Assembly: GCA_012034615.1 (NCBI GenBank)
Contig: JAAUPA010000021.1
Span: 1-32,426, forward strand
Reading direction: 5' to 3'
Length of the DNA stretch: 32,426 bases
From: Leptolyngbyaceae cyanobacterium CSU_1_4
GTDB lineage: Bacteria; Cyanobacteriota; Cyanobacteriia; Elainellales; Elainellaceae
Shown here: positions 1 to 10,673 of the stretch, one piece after another
Numbering within the stretch: the stretch's first letter is position 1
Layout: each line of letters starts with the position of its first letter
Notes under the pieces: model-generated
Databases searched by the model: none
Told to the model about the DNA's origin: nothing
What the model saw: the letters and a program-made list of their open reading frames with translations, nothing else
Position numbers and translations under genes: made by a program

Positions 1-637
1 GGCATTGGGTTGTCGGCTTTGTGATGGAGCGACGTATCAAAACTGGCGATCGCTCTTCATGACGATTCAGCTTAGTTAGCACCACACCTCGATAGTTCCA
101 GGCATAGTGGCAGCTTGGCTTATTTTTCAAAGCTCGCTCCAAACTCTCTAACGCCTCCTCATACCGCCGCAAAGTCGCCAGAGCCACTGCTCGGCTAAAC
201 CAGCCTCGGTAGTAAGTTGGGTTGAGTGCGGTGGCTTTATCAAAGCAAGGCAAAGATTCTTTATATCGATAGAGCGTAGAGAGCGTGTGCCCTTTGTTGT
301 ACCAAGCTTTCGCATCTTTTGCGTCAAATTTAATCGCCTGATCGAAACTGGCGATCGCCCCATCCGGGTCGCCTAGTTTCGCCTGAGCCGTGCCTTTCCC
401 CAACCACGCCAAACTGTATTTGGGCTGAATCTTCAAAGCTTGCTCAAAACTGGCGATCGCCTCTCCATGACATCCCATCTCATACTGCGCACACCCGCGC
501 CAGCACCAGGCTTGATAATGCTTCGGTTCACAGGCAAGCAGCTTGTCAAATCGATCGATGGCGCTGTCATAGCGCCTGATACTGAAGAGGGTGTTGCCCT
601 GAGAAAACCAGGTTTGAAGATCTTGCGGTTGAACCAT
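1..637 (-). CDS. Tetratricopeptide (TPR) repeat protein, truncated by the window edge
   Basis: Minus-strand reading from ATG at 637 gives MVQPQDLQTWFSQGNTLFSIRRYDSAIDRFDKLL...GEAIASFEQALKIQPKYSLAWLGKGTAQAKLGDPDGAIASFDQAIKF... with repeated TPR units. The TPR frame switches near nt 48 (AIASFDTSLHHKADNPM continues in another frame). Not listed as a single ORF in the track. Confidence 0.85.
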   Translation of the reverse strand, partial: MVQPQDLQTWFSQGNTLFSIRRYDSAIDRFDKLLACEPKHYQAWCWRGCAQYEMGCHGEAIASFEQALKIQPKYSLAWLGKGTAQAKLGDPDGAIASFDQAIKFDAKDAKAWYNKGHTLSTLYRYKESLPCFDKATALNPTYYRGWFSRAVALATLRRYEEALESLERALKNKPSCHYAWNYRGVVLTKLNRHEERSPVLIRRSITKPTTQC

Positions 638-720
638 CGCCCGTATTGAATTTGGAGACAAATGCGGCTACAACCTTGAGTATTCCCGCTTTCAGGCTCG
701 CCGCCCCACCTCACGCCGCC

Positions 721-1953
721 CTACCGCCGTCCTACTGCCTCAATTGCCGCCTCTAGGGCGATCGCCACATGAGTCCAATGCGTCCCTCCCTGACAAAACA
801 CAATGTACGGTTCCCGCAGCGGTCCATCTGCCGAAAACTCTGAAGTGCTGCCATCAATAAACGTCCCCCCCGCCATGACTAGCTCGCTCTCATACCCCGG
901 CATATTGGCGGGCACAGGGCTGAGATAGGAGCCAACGGGCGAATACTGCTGAATGGCATGGCAAAAGGCAATCACTTTTTCGGGTGAACCCAGCTTGATG
1001 GCTTGAATCACATCGCGGCGCGGTGCCGTGGGCAGCGGATTGACCGGATAGCCTAGCTCCTGAAAAACCTGAGCCACTAAATGATTTCCCTTCAGGGCTT
1101 CTCCCACCATTTGAGGAGCCAGAAACAGCCCCTGGAACAGCAAGCGGTTTTGGTCAAAGGTTGCGCCGCCTTCGCTGCCAATGCCGGGAGCCGTGAGCCG
1201 ACAAGCTGCCATCTCGACTAGATCGGCGCGCCCTGCCACATAGCCCCCGGCGGTGACAATCGTGCCACCCGGATTTTTAATTAACGACCCGGCGATCAAA
1301 TCTGCCCCTACTGCTGGTGGTTCTCGGTCTTCGACAAATTCGCCGTAGCAGTTATCGACCAAGCAAACGGTGTTGGGGTTTTGTTGTTTGACGAGGTTAA
1401 CAATTTTTTCAATATCTACGATCGCCAAACTCGATCGCCAAGCATACCCGCACGATCGCTGAATCAAAACCAGGCGAGTTTCAGCACGGATCGCCGTTGC
1501 CAATCCCTGCCAATCGATCGCCCCTGCCGCCGTCAGTTCTAACTGTCGATAAGCAACGCCAAAGTCTTTCAAGGAACCCTGATTATTTCCCCGCAAACCA
1601 ATCACTTCTTCTAATGTGTCGTAGGGGGCACCCGCCACCGCCAACATTTCATCGCCAGGACGCAGCACACCATACAGCGCAGCCGCGATCGCATGGGTGC
1701 CCGAAACAAACTGTACTCGCACCGCCGCCGCCTCGGCTCCCATCACTTCAGCAAAGATGCGATCGAAAATTTCGCGCCCCAAATCATCGTGCCCATAGCC
1801 CGAAACCCCTGCAAAATGATGGACTCCCACCTGATGCCGACGAAACGCGCTCAAAACTCGTCGAAGATTTTCCTTGACCTGAGCGTCAATACCAGAAAAA
1901 ATCTGTGATAGTCCCTGTTCTGCTTGTTGAAGCTGCTCAAAGCTGCTCATCAT
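721..1953 (-). CDS. Methionine gamma-lyase family / aluminium-resistance-like PLP-dependent protein
   Basis: Intact 410 aa ORF; PLP-enzyme-like motifs (FVSGTHAIAAALYGVLRPGDEMLAV, SLIKNPGGTIVTAGGYVAG) typical of this family. Confidence 0.85.
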   Translation of the reverse strand: MMSSFEQLQQAEQGLSQIFSGIDAQVKENLRRVLSAFRRHQVGVHHFAGVSGYGHDDLGREIFDRIFAEVMGAEAAAVRVQFVSGTHAIAAALYGVLRPGDEMLAVAGAPYDTLEEVIGLRGNNQGSLKDFGVAYRQLELTAAGAIDWQGLATAIRAETRLVLIQRSCGYAWRSSLAIVDIEKIVNLVKQQNPNTVCLVDNCYGEFVEDREPPAVGADLIAGSLIKNPGGTIVTAGGYVAGRADLVEMAACRLTAPGIGSEGGATFDQNRLLFQGLFLAPQMVGEALKGNHLVAQVFQELGYPVNPLPTAPRRDVIQAIKLGSPEKVIAFCHAIQQYSPVGSYLSPVPANMPGYESELVMAGGTFIDGSTSEFSADGPLREPYIVFCQGGTHWTHVAIALEAAIEAVGRR

Positions 1954-2151
1954 ACCCGACTCTCTATCTCACGGATGGTTTACAGCATTCGGAGACCCAA
2001 GGATTCTAGACCTTTGGACGGTTATTACCCTGCCACTCTGCTAATTCACCTAGCAAATCTAAAATCTACCCTCTAGAATCTAAAATGGGTCTCACCTGCG
2101 GGGTCTATTGTCGCGCGGATCGGGGTTCACATTCACATTAGAGATTAATGC

Positions 2152-2988
2152 ATGACGACAACTGCGACTACAACAAAACTTCCCTACGATTGGGCGGTCA
2201 TCATTTTTATGGCGATCATCCACTTCGTGGCACTCTTTGCCCTACTGCCCAGCAACTTTAGTTGGGTTGGCGTGGGGCTGGCTGTTTTTTTGCACTGGGT
2301 TACGGGTGGTTTAGGCGTAACGTTGGGCTGGCATCGGCTGGTAACCCATCGCAGCTTTCAGACTCCCAAGTGGCTAGAGTACTTTCTAGTATTTTGTGGA
2401 ACTCTGGCAATGCAGGGCGGACCAATCTGGTGGGTCGGTTTACACCGCCATCACCACGTTTTTTCTGACCAAAACCCCGATCACCATGATTCCACGAAGG
2501 GCTTCTGGTGGAGCCACATGGGTTGGATGTTCCACGATGTGCCCGTAGAGAATGAAATCCCTCGTTTTACAAAAGATATTGCCGACGATCGCTTTTACCA
2601 ATTCCTCGACAAGTACTTCTTCCCCATTCAGCTTGTCTTTGCTGCCTTCCTCTTTGGGGTCGGTAGCCTTTCTGGCAACGGTTGGACGTTCTTGCTATGG
2701 GGTGTCTTTGTCCGCCTAGTGCTGGTTTATCACACCACCTGGCTGGTCAACAGCGCCACTCACAAGTTTGGCTACCGCACCTACGACTCTAACGATGCTT
2801 CTACCAACTGTTGGTGGGTGGCGCTTCTAGCGTATGGCGAAGGCTGGCACAACAACCACCATACCTACCAGTACTCGGCACGGCACGGCATGAAGTGGTG
2901 GGAAATTGATGCCACCTGGATGATGATTCGGCTGCTTCAACTGGTGGGCTTGGCGAAAAAAGTGAAATTGGTTGAAAACCCGCAATAA
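2152..2988 (+). CDS. desC: Acyl-lipid/acyl-CoA delta-9 fatty acid desaturase
   Basis: 278 aa; three histidine boxes HRLVTH, HRHHH and HNNHH. Confidence 0.9.
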   Translation: MTTTATTTKLPYDWAVIIFMAIIHFVALFALLPSNFSWVGVGLAVFLHWVTGGLGVTLGWHRLVTHRSFQTPKWLEYFLVFCGTLAMQGGPIWWVGLHRHHHVFSDQNPDHHDSTKGFWWSHMGWMFHDVPVENEIPRFTKDIADDRFYQFLDKYFFPIQLVFAAFLFGVGSLSGNGWTFLLWGVFVRLVLVYHTTWLVNSATHKFGYRTYDSNDASTNCWWVALLAYGEGWHNNHHTYQYSARHGMKWWEIDATWMMIRLLQLVGLAKKVKLVENPQ

Positions 2989-3029
2989 GCTAGGTAAAAA
3001 TCTGTTTCTTTAAAATCTAGTTATTAAAA

Positions 3030-3080
3030 AAGAGGGCTAAGTTGGGATTTGAAATTCTGACTCAGCCCTCTCTGTTTTTC
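3030..3080. terminator. Probable bidirectional intrinsic terminator
   Basis: Inverted repeat agagggctaagt...gactcagccctct, flanked by an A-run on one side and a T-rich run on the other, between convergent desC and Uma2 genes. Confidence 0.7.
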
Positions 3081-3103
3081 TTTTCTCTATGTACAAAGTT
3101 CTA

Positions 3104-3679
3104 TTACAAAATTTGCTCTAGATTCAAAATAAACCCCGGCAGCACAGCCTCGCCCGACAATTGCGTTGGAGCCTTGAGTACGTCTTTTTCGCGTCCTTGC
3201 CGATAAATTTCAACCTGATTCCCTTGAGGATCGAGCAAAAAGCCTAGGCGGACTCCGTTGCTCAGGTACTCCTGCATTTTGTCTTGAAGCGATCGCAAAC
3301 TATCACTCTTCGATCGCAGCTCAATGACAAAATCAGGGCAAATGGGCGGAAAGGTTTCCTGCTGTTCGGGCGCAAGCTGGTTCCAACGCTCTAAAAGAAT
3401 CCAAGCCGCATTAGGCGATCGAAACGCGCCACTAGGCAGCTTAAACATTGTCGAGGAGTCAAACGCAATGCCTGTCCCATCGACATCAGTCCAGTTGCCT
3501 AGTCGCTGTGTCAGTTTAGTATTTCGATTTCCACTCATTCCACCTGTGGGCGACATAACCACTAATTCTCCCAACGAGGTCATTTCTAACTTAGCTTCAG
3601 GATTAGACTGACAAAGCTGGCAAAACTGCTCAGAGGTGAGTTTCACCACAGGTTCAAGATTCAAGGTAATCGGAATCAT
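3104..3679 (-). CDS. Uma2 family endonuclease (DUF820)
   Basis: 191 aa with ELVVMSPTGGMSGNRNTKL, PDFVIELRSKSDSL and GVRLGFLLDPQGNQVEIYR, typical of Uma2/DUF820. Confidence 0.85.
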   Translation of the reverse strand: MIPITLNLEPVVKLTSEQFCQLCQSNPEAKLEMTSLGELVVMSPTGGMSGNRNTKLTQRLGNWTDVDGTGIAFDSSTMFKLPSGAFRSPNAAWILLERWNQLAPEQQETFPPICPDFVIELRSKSDSLRSLQDKMQEYLSNGVRLGFLLDPQGNQVEIYRQGREKDVLKAPTQLSGEAVLPGFILNLEQIL

Positions 3680-3713
3680 GGGCTTGATTTACTCCACCTT
3701 CACTTTCCCTATC

Positions 3714-4972
3714 CTAAACAATCCCATTACCCTGGACAATATGCTTCACCGTGGTCAACGTCTCTAGGCTAATCAACCCTCGCCGATGTCCCTTCTGGTT
3801 CGACATGCCCAACGCCACGGCACTGCCTCGCCTGGGGCTTCGGTAAAACCTTGGCGTAGCGTTGATGTAAGTCATGGCGCTATTAATCCCTAGGGCAAAC
3901 TGGCGACTTTCTTGATACGACTCTGTGGCTAAACAGTCGGCATGACCACTGCTGTACTGATTAATCCAGGTAATTGCGGTGTCTAGCCCGTCTACACTTT
4001 TGAAGGCGATCGCCCGGTTCAAAGAGGGCTGCCCCCAGTCTGCTTGATTGGCAGCACTGGTCAATATCTCGGGAAACTCTGCCGCCAAGATCGCATCGCC
4101 TCGCAGCTCAAACCCCTGTTCTTTAAGGCTATTCCACAGCATTGTTAAAGAAGTTGGGCTGTGATGCCGACTAATGAGCACTTTTTCAATTGCATTAACA
4201 GGCTCAGGCTCGCTTTTGTGGCTGTCTAAAATCATCCAGCGGGCAATGTCTAGGCTGCCGGTGGGCGACCAATACAGATAGCAATTGCCGATCGCCGTTT
4301 GCAACACCGGAGCCGTCGCTTGCCGCATCACTTGCTGCACCAGTTGGGGGCGACCGTAGGGAATGACAAGATTGATATATTGATCTTGGGTGACGAGTTC
4401 TCGAATCAAGTCGCCTTGTTCTGAGGGGACAAGCTGGACACAGTCGATCGGCAGGGCTGCGTCTTCGAGGGCAGATTGAAGAATATGAGCGATCGCCTGG
4501 TTGGAGTGACTCGCTTCAGGGCTGCCTCGCAAAATTAAGCTATTGCCTGTGCGGATGCAAAGCCCCGCAGCGATCGCCCCTAGTTCCGGCAACGCCTCAT
4601 AAATCAGCGCAATCACTCCTAAAGGCATCAACTGACAGTAGGTCTGGCATTGATCCACCTGATAAGAAGGAATATTCAAGACCTGCTGAATCGGATCAGA
4701 GGTTTCGCTCAATCGCTGGAGTGCTCGTCCCACAATCTGCAAGCGCTCCGGAGTTAGCTTGAGCCAATCTAAAATTAAATCAGGCACTGCCATCTCGCGA
4801 CTGGCTTCCAAATCAAGGGTATTAGCTTCTAAAATGTCGTCTTGTCGCTTCAGCACTCCCTCAGCCATCAGTTGCAGAGCACGACTTCGCTCTGCCCCCT
4901 TTTAGCTGCCAGTTCTAAGGAGGACTGATGGGAACGGTAAGTATTAACAGTTAAATCAGGTGAGGCGTTCAA
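3714..4972 (-). CDS. Glutamate-5-semialdehyde dehydrogenase (ProA)-like protein, divergent; one frameshift near 4905
   Basis: ORF 3714..4868 is ProA-like (PLGVIALIYEALPELGAIAAGLCIRTGNSLILRGSPEASHSN, LNRAIAFKSVDGLDTAITWINQYSSGHADCLAT). An upstream segment in another frame (...TVNTYRSHQSSLELAAK) joins to KGAERSRALQLMAEGV with one added A. The TTG start at 4972 is tentative. Confidence 0.75.
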
Positions 4973-4989
4973 GGCAGTTTTGGCGGTGT

Positions 4990-5406
4990 TTATCGTCTAC
5001 AAGCTAACCACAGCATTAAGCCTAGCATTACGCACAGCACCAATGCTGCTGCCGCCACCCGAAAGGCAATGTTGGCGCTGAGGGGCGATTGTAAGAGGGT
5101 CAATAAAATTAAGAACCCCACTATAAAGATGCTGACTAGCATCAGGGGTAAGTAGTCTCTCCCCAAGCTCGATCGCGCCACCGTCCATTGATGCCCCGTC
5201 CAACGCCAAGTGCGCTTGTAAGGATAATTCGTCGAAAGTTGTTCAATGATGTACCCATTGTCCTGAACCACAAAAATTTGCTGACACCGATCGCACCCAA
5301 ACGCATCGGTTAAGGCAATGGGAGTCAGCCGACCCCGCCGCCGACAAGGACAGGGATATTCAGCTTTGAGGTCAATCTTCTGAACTTTTTGAGATTGCAC
5401 GGGCAT
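4990..5406 (-). CDS. Hypothetical protein with zinc-ribbon-like CPC..CDRC motif and two hydrophobic segments
   Basis: 138 aa; YPCPCRRRGRL...FGCDRCQQIFVV followed by hydrophobic stretches near the C terminus. Confidence 0.7.
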   Translation of the reverse strand: MPVQSQKVQKIDLKAEYPCPCRRRGRLTPIALTDAFGCDRCQQIFVVQDNGYIIEQLSTNYPYKRTWRWTGHQWTVARSSLGRDYLPLMLVSIFIVGFLILLTLLQSPLSANIAFRVAAAALVLCVMLGLMLWLACRR

Positions 5407-5745
5407 CTATGAAATAGGGTTTTATCAGTCGCAGTCGGAGCCATGACGACGAGAGCAATGAGCGAAGCGAGATTACTTCTACACCCTAGCGAGATTCTCT
5501 TAACTTTGCCAAGCTGCTTGTGCAGACGAGTTGCGTAGACAAAAAGGATGTTTAAAATCTAGCTTAAGACGGCTGACTAGAGAGGATTTTAATACTGTTT
5601 TCACGATGGGGTGAAGCTTTAGAGAGTCTCTTATGGGGGATTATTGAGCGTCTTTGGCTAACTCAGCCCTTAAACCAAAATGATCCCGTCTGGGCTTTAG
5701 GAAGTTTATGATGCAGATAGGCAATTCCATAGCAAGAAATTATTA

Positions 5746-6009
5746 ATGTTTAGAGTCGCAACTCGTGGTGTTTCTCAAGAATTTGAGCGATGGACAGATG
5801 CCTTAGAGGCAGGTAAGGCGCTAATTCCTCAATGCAAAAGTTTGTTGCAAGATATTCGGATTTTTGATGAGGATCAATTGGTCTGGGTCTACAGTCGATC
5901 GCACACCTTCCCGCAATTTGTGGGTGCCGGGAACTACAATCGGCTAGCCAGAATGTTCATTGCAGAAGCGATCGCCGAACAAGAAGCCCGGGAGGATGGA
6001 AATCTTTAA
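5746..6009 (+). CDS. Small conserved-looking hypothetical protein
   Basis: 87 aa ORF with plausible composition and its own intergenic context; no family recognised. Confidence 0.55.
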   Translation: MFRVATRGVSQEFERWTDALEAGKALIPQCKSLLQDIRIFDEDQLVWVYSRSHTFPQFVGAGNYNRLARMFIAEAIAEQEAREDGNL

Positions 6010-6419
6010 CGTCTCCTTTACATTTCTTTAAATGATGTAGATTTCAAGAGGTAGATTTCAAGAAGATTGTGTAAATTTACTCTGAGTCAAATCGGTTCTT
6101 TTAAGTATAATTGCAGCCTCTTTTCATACACTGCTTACTGACTCTTAATCCAGCCAATGGAAGAACCCGACTGCGCGATCGCCTGATCCAGCAGCGTTTT
6201 CAAGATATTCTCCAAATCTTTTTTCGCTCCTTTCTTGAAGTAACTTGGGTAACTTGGCTCAAAAATCCTACTGTTTCATTCCATAAAGTGATTGCTCCAT
6301 TGTTCCATCCATAAAGCTATAACAGGTTAGAAACGGGTGCTATTAAACTCTATCTAAGTGACCATACTTAAAACCTGAATCGATTCAATTAACTCAATAG
6401 GTTATGTCCTCAGTAGGTT

Positions 6420-8198
6420 ATGTCCACAGTGGAAAGCTTCTCCATGAAAACGTCCTTGGCTCCTGTTTGGATTAATTTTTGGTTTTGGTCTGGTTTATCT
6501 AGCGTTACTCTGGCAATTTGTGGCTCAGCATTATTGCCCCCACCTGCTGCTGCTCAGGCAGTCCAGAATCTGCTTCCCGCCTCTGTTGAGGGACAAAGCT
6601 CGATCCAGAACTCCATTATTGATGTGGGCGTGGTGCAGCGGTTTGGCTCTGAAACCACTGATGTGATTACCCTTAAGCCTGTGGAGGGCGATCGCTTCAC
6701 CCTCAAATTTGTCGATCAAGGGGTTCCTAAGAAGCTGGTCACTGCCAACGAGGTCACCTTAAATGTCACATTGCAACCCTTGCCCCAACGCAGGTCAAAG
6801 AGCGGGTTGTTTTAAGCAGTCACCGCAGTTTTGAAAGTGCCGAAGATAGTGCAAATCAATGGAAGTCTAAGGGCATTGAAGTCGAGCTAGCTCAGCCTAA
6901 ACAGTGGCAGGTTTGGGCAAAGCGGGATACCTACAAAACCCCACTCCTGCGTCGATTGTTAATGCAAAACCTGCGCGCTCATGGTGCCACGATCGCCTTT
7001 ATTGACTCGAAGGTGCAGACGCAAGCCACCCAGGCTACGTTTACAACTGGTGGCAATCGCTATCAGCGAGATAATTTGGTGATTGATGCCGGGAGCGATC
7101 GAGTGGAGGTGACCTTCAACCGCGAAGACCACGGGCGACGGGTTTATGGCGGCGACCTCAAGCTTCAGCCCAATGCTTACGGCACCTACACCCTCGTCAA
7201 CTCCGTGCCCATCGAAACCTACCTGCGCGGCGTTGTTCCAAACGAAATTGGAGCGAGTGCTCCCCCCACTGCGATTGAGGCACAGGCAGTTTTGGCGCGA
7301 ACCTATGCCCTGCGCAATCTTCGGCGCTTTGCTATTGATAATTACCAAATGTGCGCCGATACTCAATGTCAGGTTTACTATGGTATCTCTGGCTCAGCTC
7401 CCGAATCCGATCGGGCGATCGCTGCCACGGCGGGGCAAGTGCTAACCTACCAAAATGAACTGGTCGATGCCCTCTACTCCTCTACAACAGGCGGAGTGAC
7501 TGCACCCTTTAGTAACGTCTGGAACGGCACAGACCGCCCCTACCTGCAAGCTGTAGTAGACTCGGCAGAAAACGTTTGGGATCTTTCAGCCAAACCCCTG
7601 GCAGATGAAACCCACTTCCGGGCATTTATTGCCGAAAAGAAAGGCTTTAACGAGGCAAGCTGGGATTATTTCCGCTGGCGAACGAATAGCACTTTAGCAG
7701 AATTGTCTCAAGATCTGAGGAGCTATCTGCAAAGCAAGCAGAGTTCTTTAGCGGACTTTACCAGCATTCAAGATATTAAAATTCTGGAGCGATCGCCTGC
7801 CGGACGGGTTCAACAAATGTCTGTCACCACTGATCAGGGAGTCATTCAACTCGAAAAAGACGAAATTCTGCGAGCCTTCTACGCCCCTAGCAGCACGCTA
7901 TTTTACCTCGATCCAATCTACGAAGAATCTACAAAAGCGCTTAAAGCCCCTAAAGTCATTGGAACAGAAACTCCCCAAAAGCAGGTCTCTCTGCCTTCCC
8001 CCCCATCGGCTCCCAAAGTTTTGAAGGGCTATGCTTTTGTGGGGGGGCGGTTTTGGGCATGGAGTCGGCATGAGCCAAACCGGGGCTTATCACCTAGGCG
8101 ACTTGGGTTGGTCGAGCAGCCGCATTCTTAGCTTTTACTATCCCGGCACCCAACTTCAGATCCTCAATGACTCTATTGTCTTTTGGCAGAACCCCTAG
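6420..8198 (+). CDS. SpoIID/LytB domain-containing protein, frameshifted in this sequence
   Basis: ORFs 6420..6815 and 6956..8131 belong to one gene. An intermediate frame gives PTQVKERVVLSSHRSFESAEDSANQWKSKGIEVELAQPKQWQVWAKRDTYKTPLLRRLLMQNLRAHG, and the C terminus in another frame gives FVGGGFGHGVGMSQTGAYHLGDLGWSSSRILSFYYPGTQLQILNDSIVFWQNP* (SpoIID signature). Confidence 0.85.
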
Positions 8199-8344
8199 GT
8201 GGATGAGCCGTCCCTAACTCAACTTTGGGAAAGCGCCTGGGACGAGGTTATGGTACGCTACTGGCGGTCGCCCTTGGCATTGGGGTCGTGAGACAAAATT
8301 GCCAGGGGGATCGCTGTAGACGAACGCAGGGCACAAGGAAAGCT

Positions 8345-9434
8345 ATGGCAAACTGAAGGTGGGTTTATTATTTGGGGGCTGCTCGGGAGAACACGAAGTT
8401 TCTATTAGCTCAGCCAGGGCGATCGCCCAAGCCCTAACCACGCCGCTCAATACTGCCCAGTACGACTTGGTTCTCTTCTACATTCAAAAAGATGGCATTT
8501 GGCAAGGTAGCGAAGTAGCTCAACAAGTTCTCGCTTCGGGTCAGCCGCTCCAGCCGCTCTATGCCTTTTCCCCTCAATCCCCCGCTTCCCAGCCGCTCAC
8601 CTCCCGCCATCAACGCTGGACATTTCCTCCGGAAGTTGCTGAGATCGAGGTCTGGTTTCCTATTCTCCATGGTCCCAATGGTGAAGACGGCACGGTTCAA
8701 GGCTTACTGAAGTTGATGCAAGTGCCCTGTGTGGGTTCAGGCGTTTTAGCCTCCTCGGTTGGAATGGATAAGCTGGCGATGAAAGATATTTTGCTCAGGC
8801 AGGACTGCCCCAGGTGAAGTATTTGCCAGTGACTCGTCGGGAGGTTATGGACGAGCAAGCCTGTGCCAAAATCTGCGATCGCATCGAAGCCGAGTTAGGC
8901 TACCCTTGTTTTGTTAAACCCGCTAACCTCGGCTCTTCAGTCGGTATTGCCAAAGTTCGCACCCGCTCTGAACTAAAAACTGCCCTGAGCCATGCTGCCA
9001 CCCTCGATCGCCGCCTCATTGTCGAAGCAGGGGTGGCTGCCCGCGAAGTTGAATGTGCTGTCTTGGGCAACGACTCACCCCAAGCTTCCGTGGTCGGTGA
9101 AATTACCTTTGAAAGCGACTTTTACGACTACGAAACAAAATATACCGCAGGCAAAGCTGACCTGTTCATTCCAGCGCCTCTGCCCCCGGCGATCGCCACC
9201 CAAATTCAAGCAATGGCAATCCAGGCTTTTATTGCCCTAGATGGCGCTGGCATTAGCCGTCTGGACTTCTTTTATGTAGAAGCCACTGGAGCAGTGCTGA
9301 TTAACGAAGTCAACACAATGCCTGGGTTTACGGCTACCAGCATGTATCCTCAGCTCTGGGCAGCCAGTGGAATTCCTTTTCCAGAGTTGGTCGATCGATT
9401 AGTACAACTGGCGATCGAGCGGAGCAAGGGTTGA
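8345..9434 (+). CDS. ddl: D-alanine--D-alanine ligase, split by two apparent frameshifts
   Basis: M(A)[26 protein letters not shown]...MDKLAMKDI[FAQAGLPQ]VKYLPVTR...[19 protein letters not shown]...[21 protein letters not shown]; ORFs 8359..8817 and 8814..9434 join with one added T in the T-run near 8793. Confidence 0.9.
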
Positions 9435-9547
9435 CAAAACTTAAGGGAGGCTCTGCTTTCCGCCCATAATCTTTCGGGAACCCTGAGTTATTAGTTTTGC
9501 ACAGGCATCACTATCAACTAACCTCAATGAGTGCCCCGGAGTTGACT

Positions 9548-9871
9548 ATGGAAAGCTTAATTACTTTTATTGTCTTTATCGCTTTTTACGCCTACATTTC
9601 CTATTCTTTGCAAGTGATTGGCAAAAAGCTAGGCGTTGAAAATGCTTGGTTGGCATGGATTCCTTTTGGAAATCTTTATGTCCTTTGTGTCGCCGCAGGC
9701 AAACCCGCTTGGTGGATGATTTTATGCTTGGTTCCCTTTGTCAACTTGGTGGTGTCAGTGATGCTCTGGGTTTCGGTTACGAAGCGGCTAGGGAAATCTC
9801 CTTGGCTGCTTTTACTTTTCCTTGTGCCCCTAATTAATATGGCGCTGATTGGCTACTTAGCCTTTGCTTAA
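9548..9871 (+). CDS. Small multi-pass membrane protein, DUF5684-like
   Basis: MESLITFIVFIAFYAYISYSLQVIGKKLGVENAWLAWIPFGNLYVLCVAAGKPAWWMILCLVPFVNLVV...; hydrophobic with the typical AWLAWIP..N pattern. Confidence 0.65.
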   Translation: MESLITFIVFIAFYAYISYSLQVIGKKLGVENAWLAWIPFGNLYVLCVAAGKPAWWMILCLVPFVNLVVSVMLWVSVTKRLGKSPWLLLLFLVPLINMALIGYLAFA

Positions 9872-9920
9872 CCGAATCATTGATCTTGCAGATCTGTAAT
9901 CCTGAAGATAATTCCAGAAT

Positions 9921-9960
9921 GACGATCGCCTCTCCACGGATGGGGGCGATCGTCGTTTTA
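9921..9960 (+). terminator. Probable intrinsic terminator with HIP1-like arms
   Basis: Perfect 10-bp inverted repeat gacgatcgcc (9921-9930) / ggcgatcgtc (9945-9954), followed by gtttta. Confidence 0.55.
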
Positions 9961-10020
9961 TCCCTGCTAAAATCGAAGAGAGCGATAAACGGTTCCCTTC
10001 TAAGCGCCCAGGGCTTTGAT

Positions 10021-10604
10021 ATGAACAGTCTCAGAACGTTCATAGAAAAAAGCCTCTCCTGGGGCTGCTTCGTCGTTACCCCGCTGCGGCTGTTCTTGCC
10101 TTGTGGATGACTTTGGTACTGTCGGCCGGGCTGGCTACGGCTGCGCTAGTCAACCTAAATCATAGTGCCGCCACCAAAACTCCTCAGCTTCCTTCAAACG
10201 AGCCTTCGACCTCTGCCCTCACCCTGCCCTCCACAGTAGAACAACCCCCACCAGGATCACCCTGGCTGTCGTTTGGGGCGATCGTCCTAAGCTGCATGGT
10301 AGGCTGCCTCGTCCTTTCCCGAACCGTTCGGTCTGGGGGTTATCAACCCGTTGAACGCAAACTCCTCAGGGCTAAAAGTTCTACCCGTAGACAAGCGGCT
10401 GAACGCGATCGCCAAGGTTCCCACTTAGCTGCCGAGCGACCTCAGCCTAAAGCATCTTCCCCTGACTCAGTCGCCACCTCAGCCGTAGCTACACCAGTGA
10501 GTGTCGTCCCCGTGCAAGAAAATCATCCGCTCGATTGGGAAGAACCCAGCCTAGCGGACAGTCTTGATATGCGCCAACGACGACCCTTGTCCCATTGGCT
10601 TTAA
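10021..10604 (+). CDS. Hypothetical membrane protein with two TM segments, one apparent frameshift near 10050
   Basis: MNSLRTFIEK | KPLLGLLRRYPAAAVLALWMTLVLSAGLATAALVN...LSFGAIVLSCMVGCLVLSRTV; the two frames join with one added A in the A-run of ATAGAAAAAAGCC. Confidence 0.6.
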
Positions 10605-10673
10605 AGCAAATCAATTCAAAGAGTATCTGACAAACTTAGTCTGCTCCTGAACCCCTCTAATTACTTCGTACTA

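Noticed and set aside
433-714. ORFs 148..363 (-), 433..714 (-) and 440..649 (+)
   Set aside because: They are alternate frames over the TPR gene, whose own frame runs from 637 to the edge with clear TPR repeats.
1497-1908. ORFs 1497..1877 (+) and 1693..1908 (+)
   Set aside because: Antisense shadow ORFs within the well-supported PLP-enzyme gene; low-complexity, with no recognisable family.
5407-5745. Possible small RNA or tRNA in the intergenic region
   Set aside because: No cloverleaf or other recognisable conserved RNA fold could be supported by eye.
6111-6314. 67-aa ORF on the + strand
   Set aside because: No family resemblance and unusual composition; probably a chance ORF in intergenic DNA.
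6420-9434. Programmed frameshifting in spoIID and ddl
   Set aside because: Breaks lie in varied homopolymers with both + and - shifts, and occur across unrelated genes; sequencing error is simpler.
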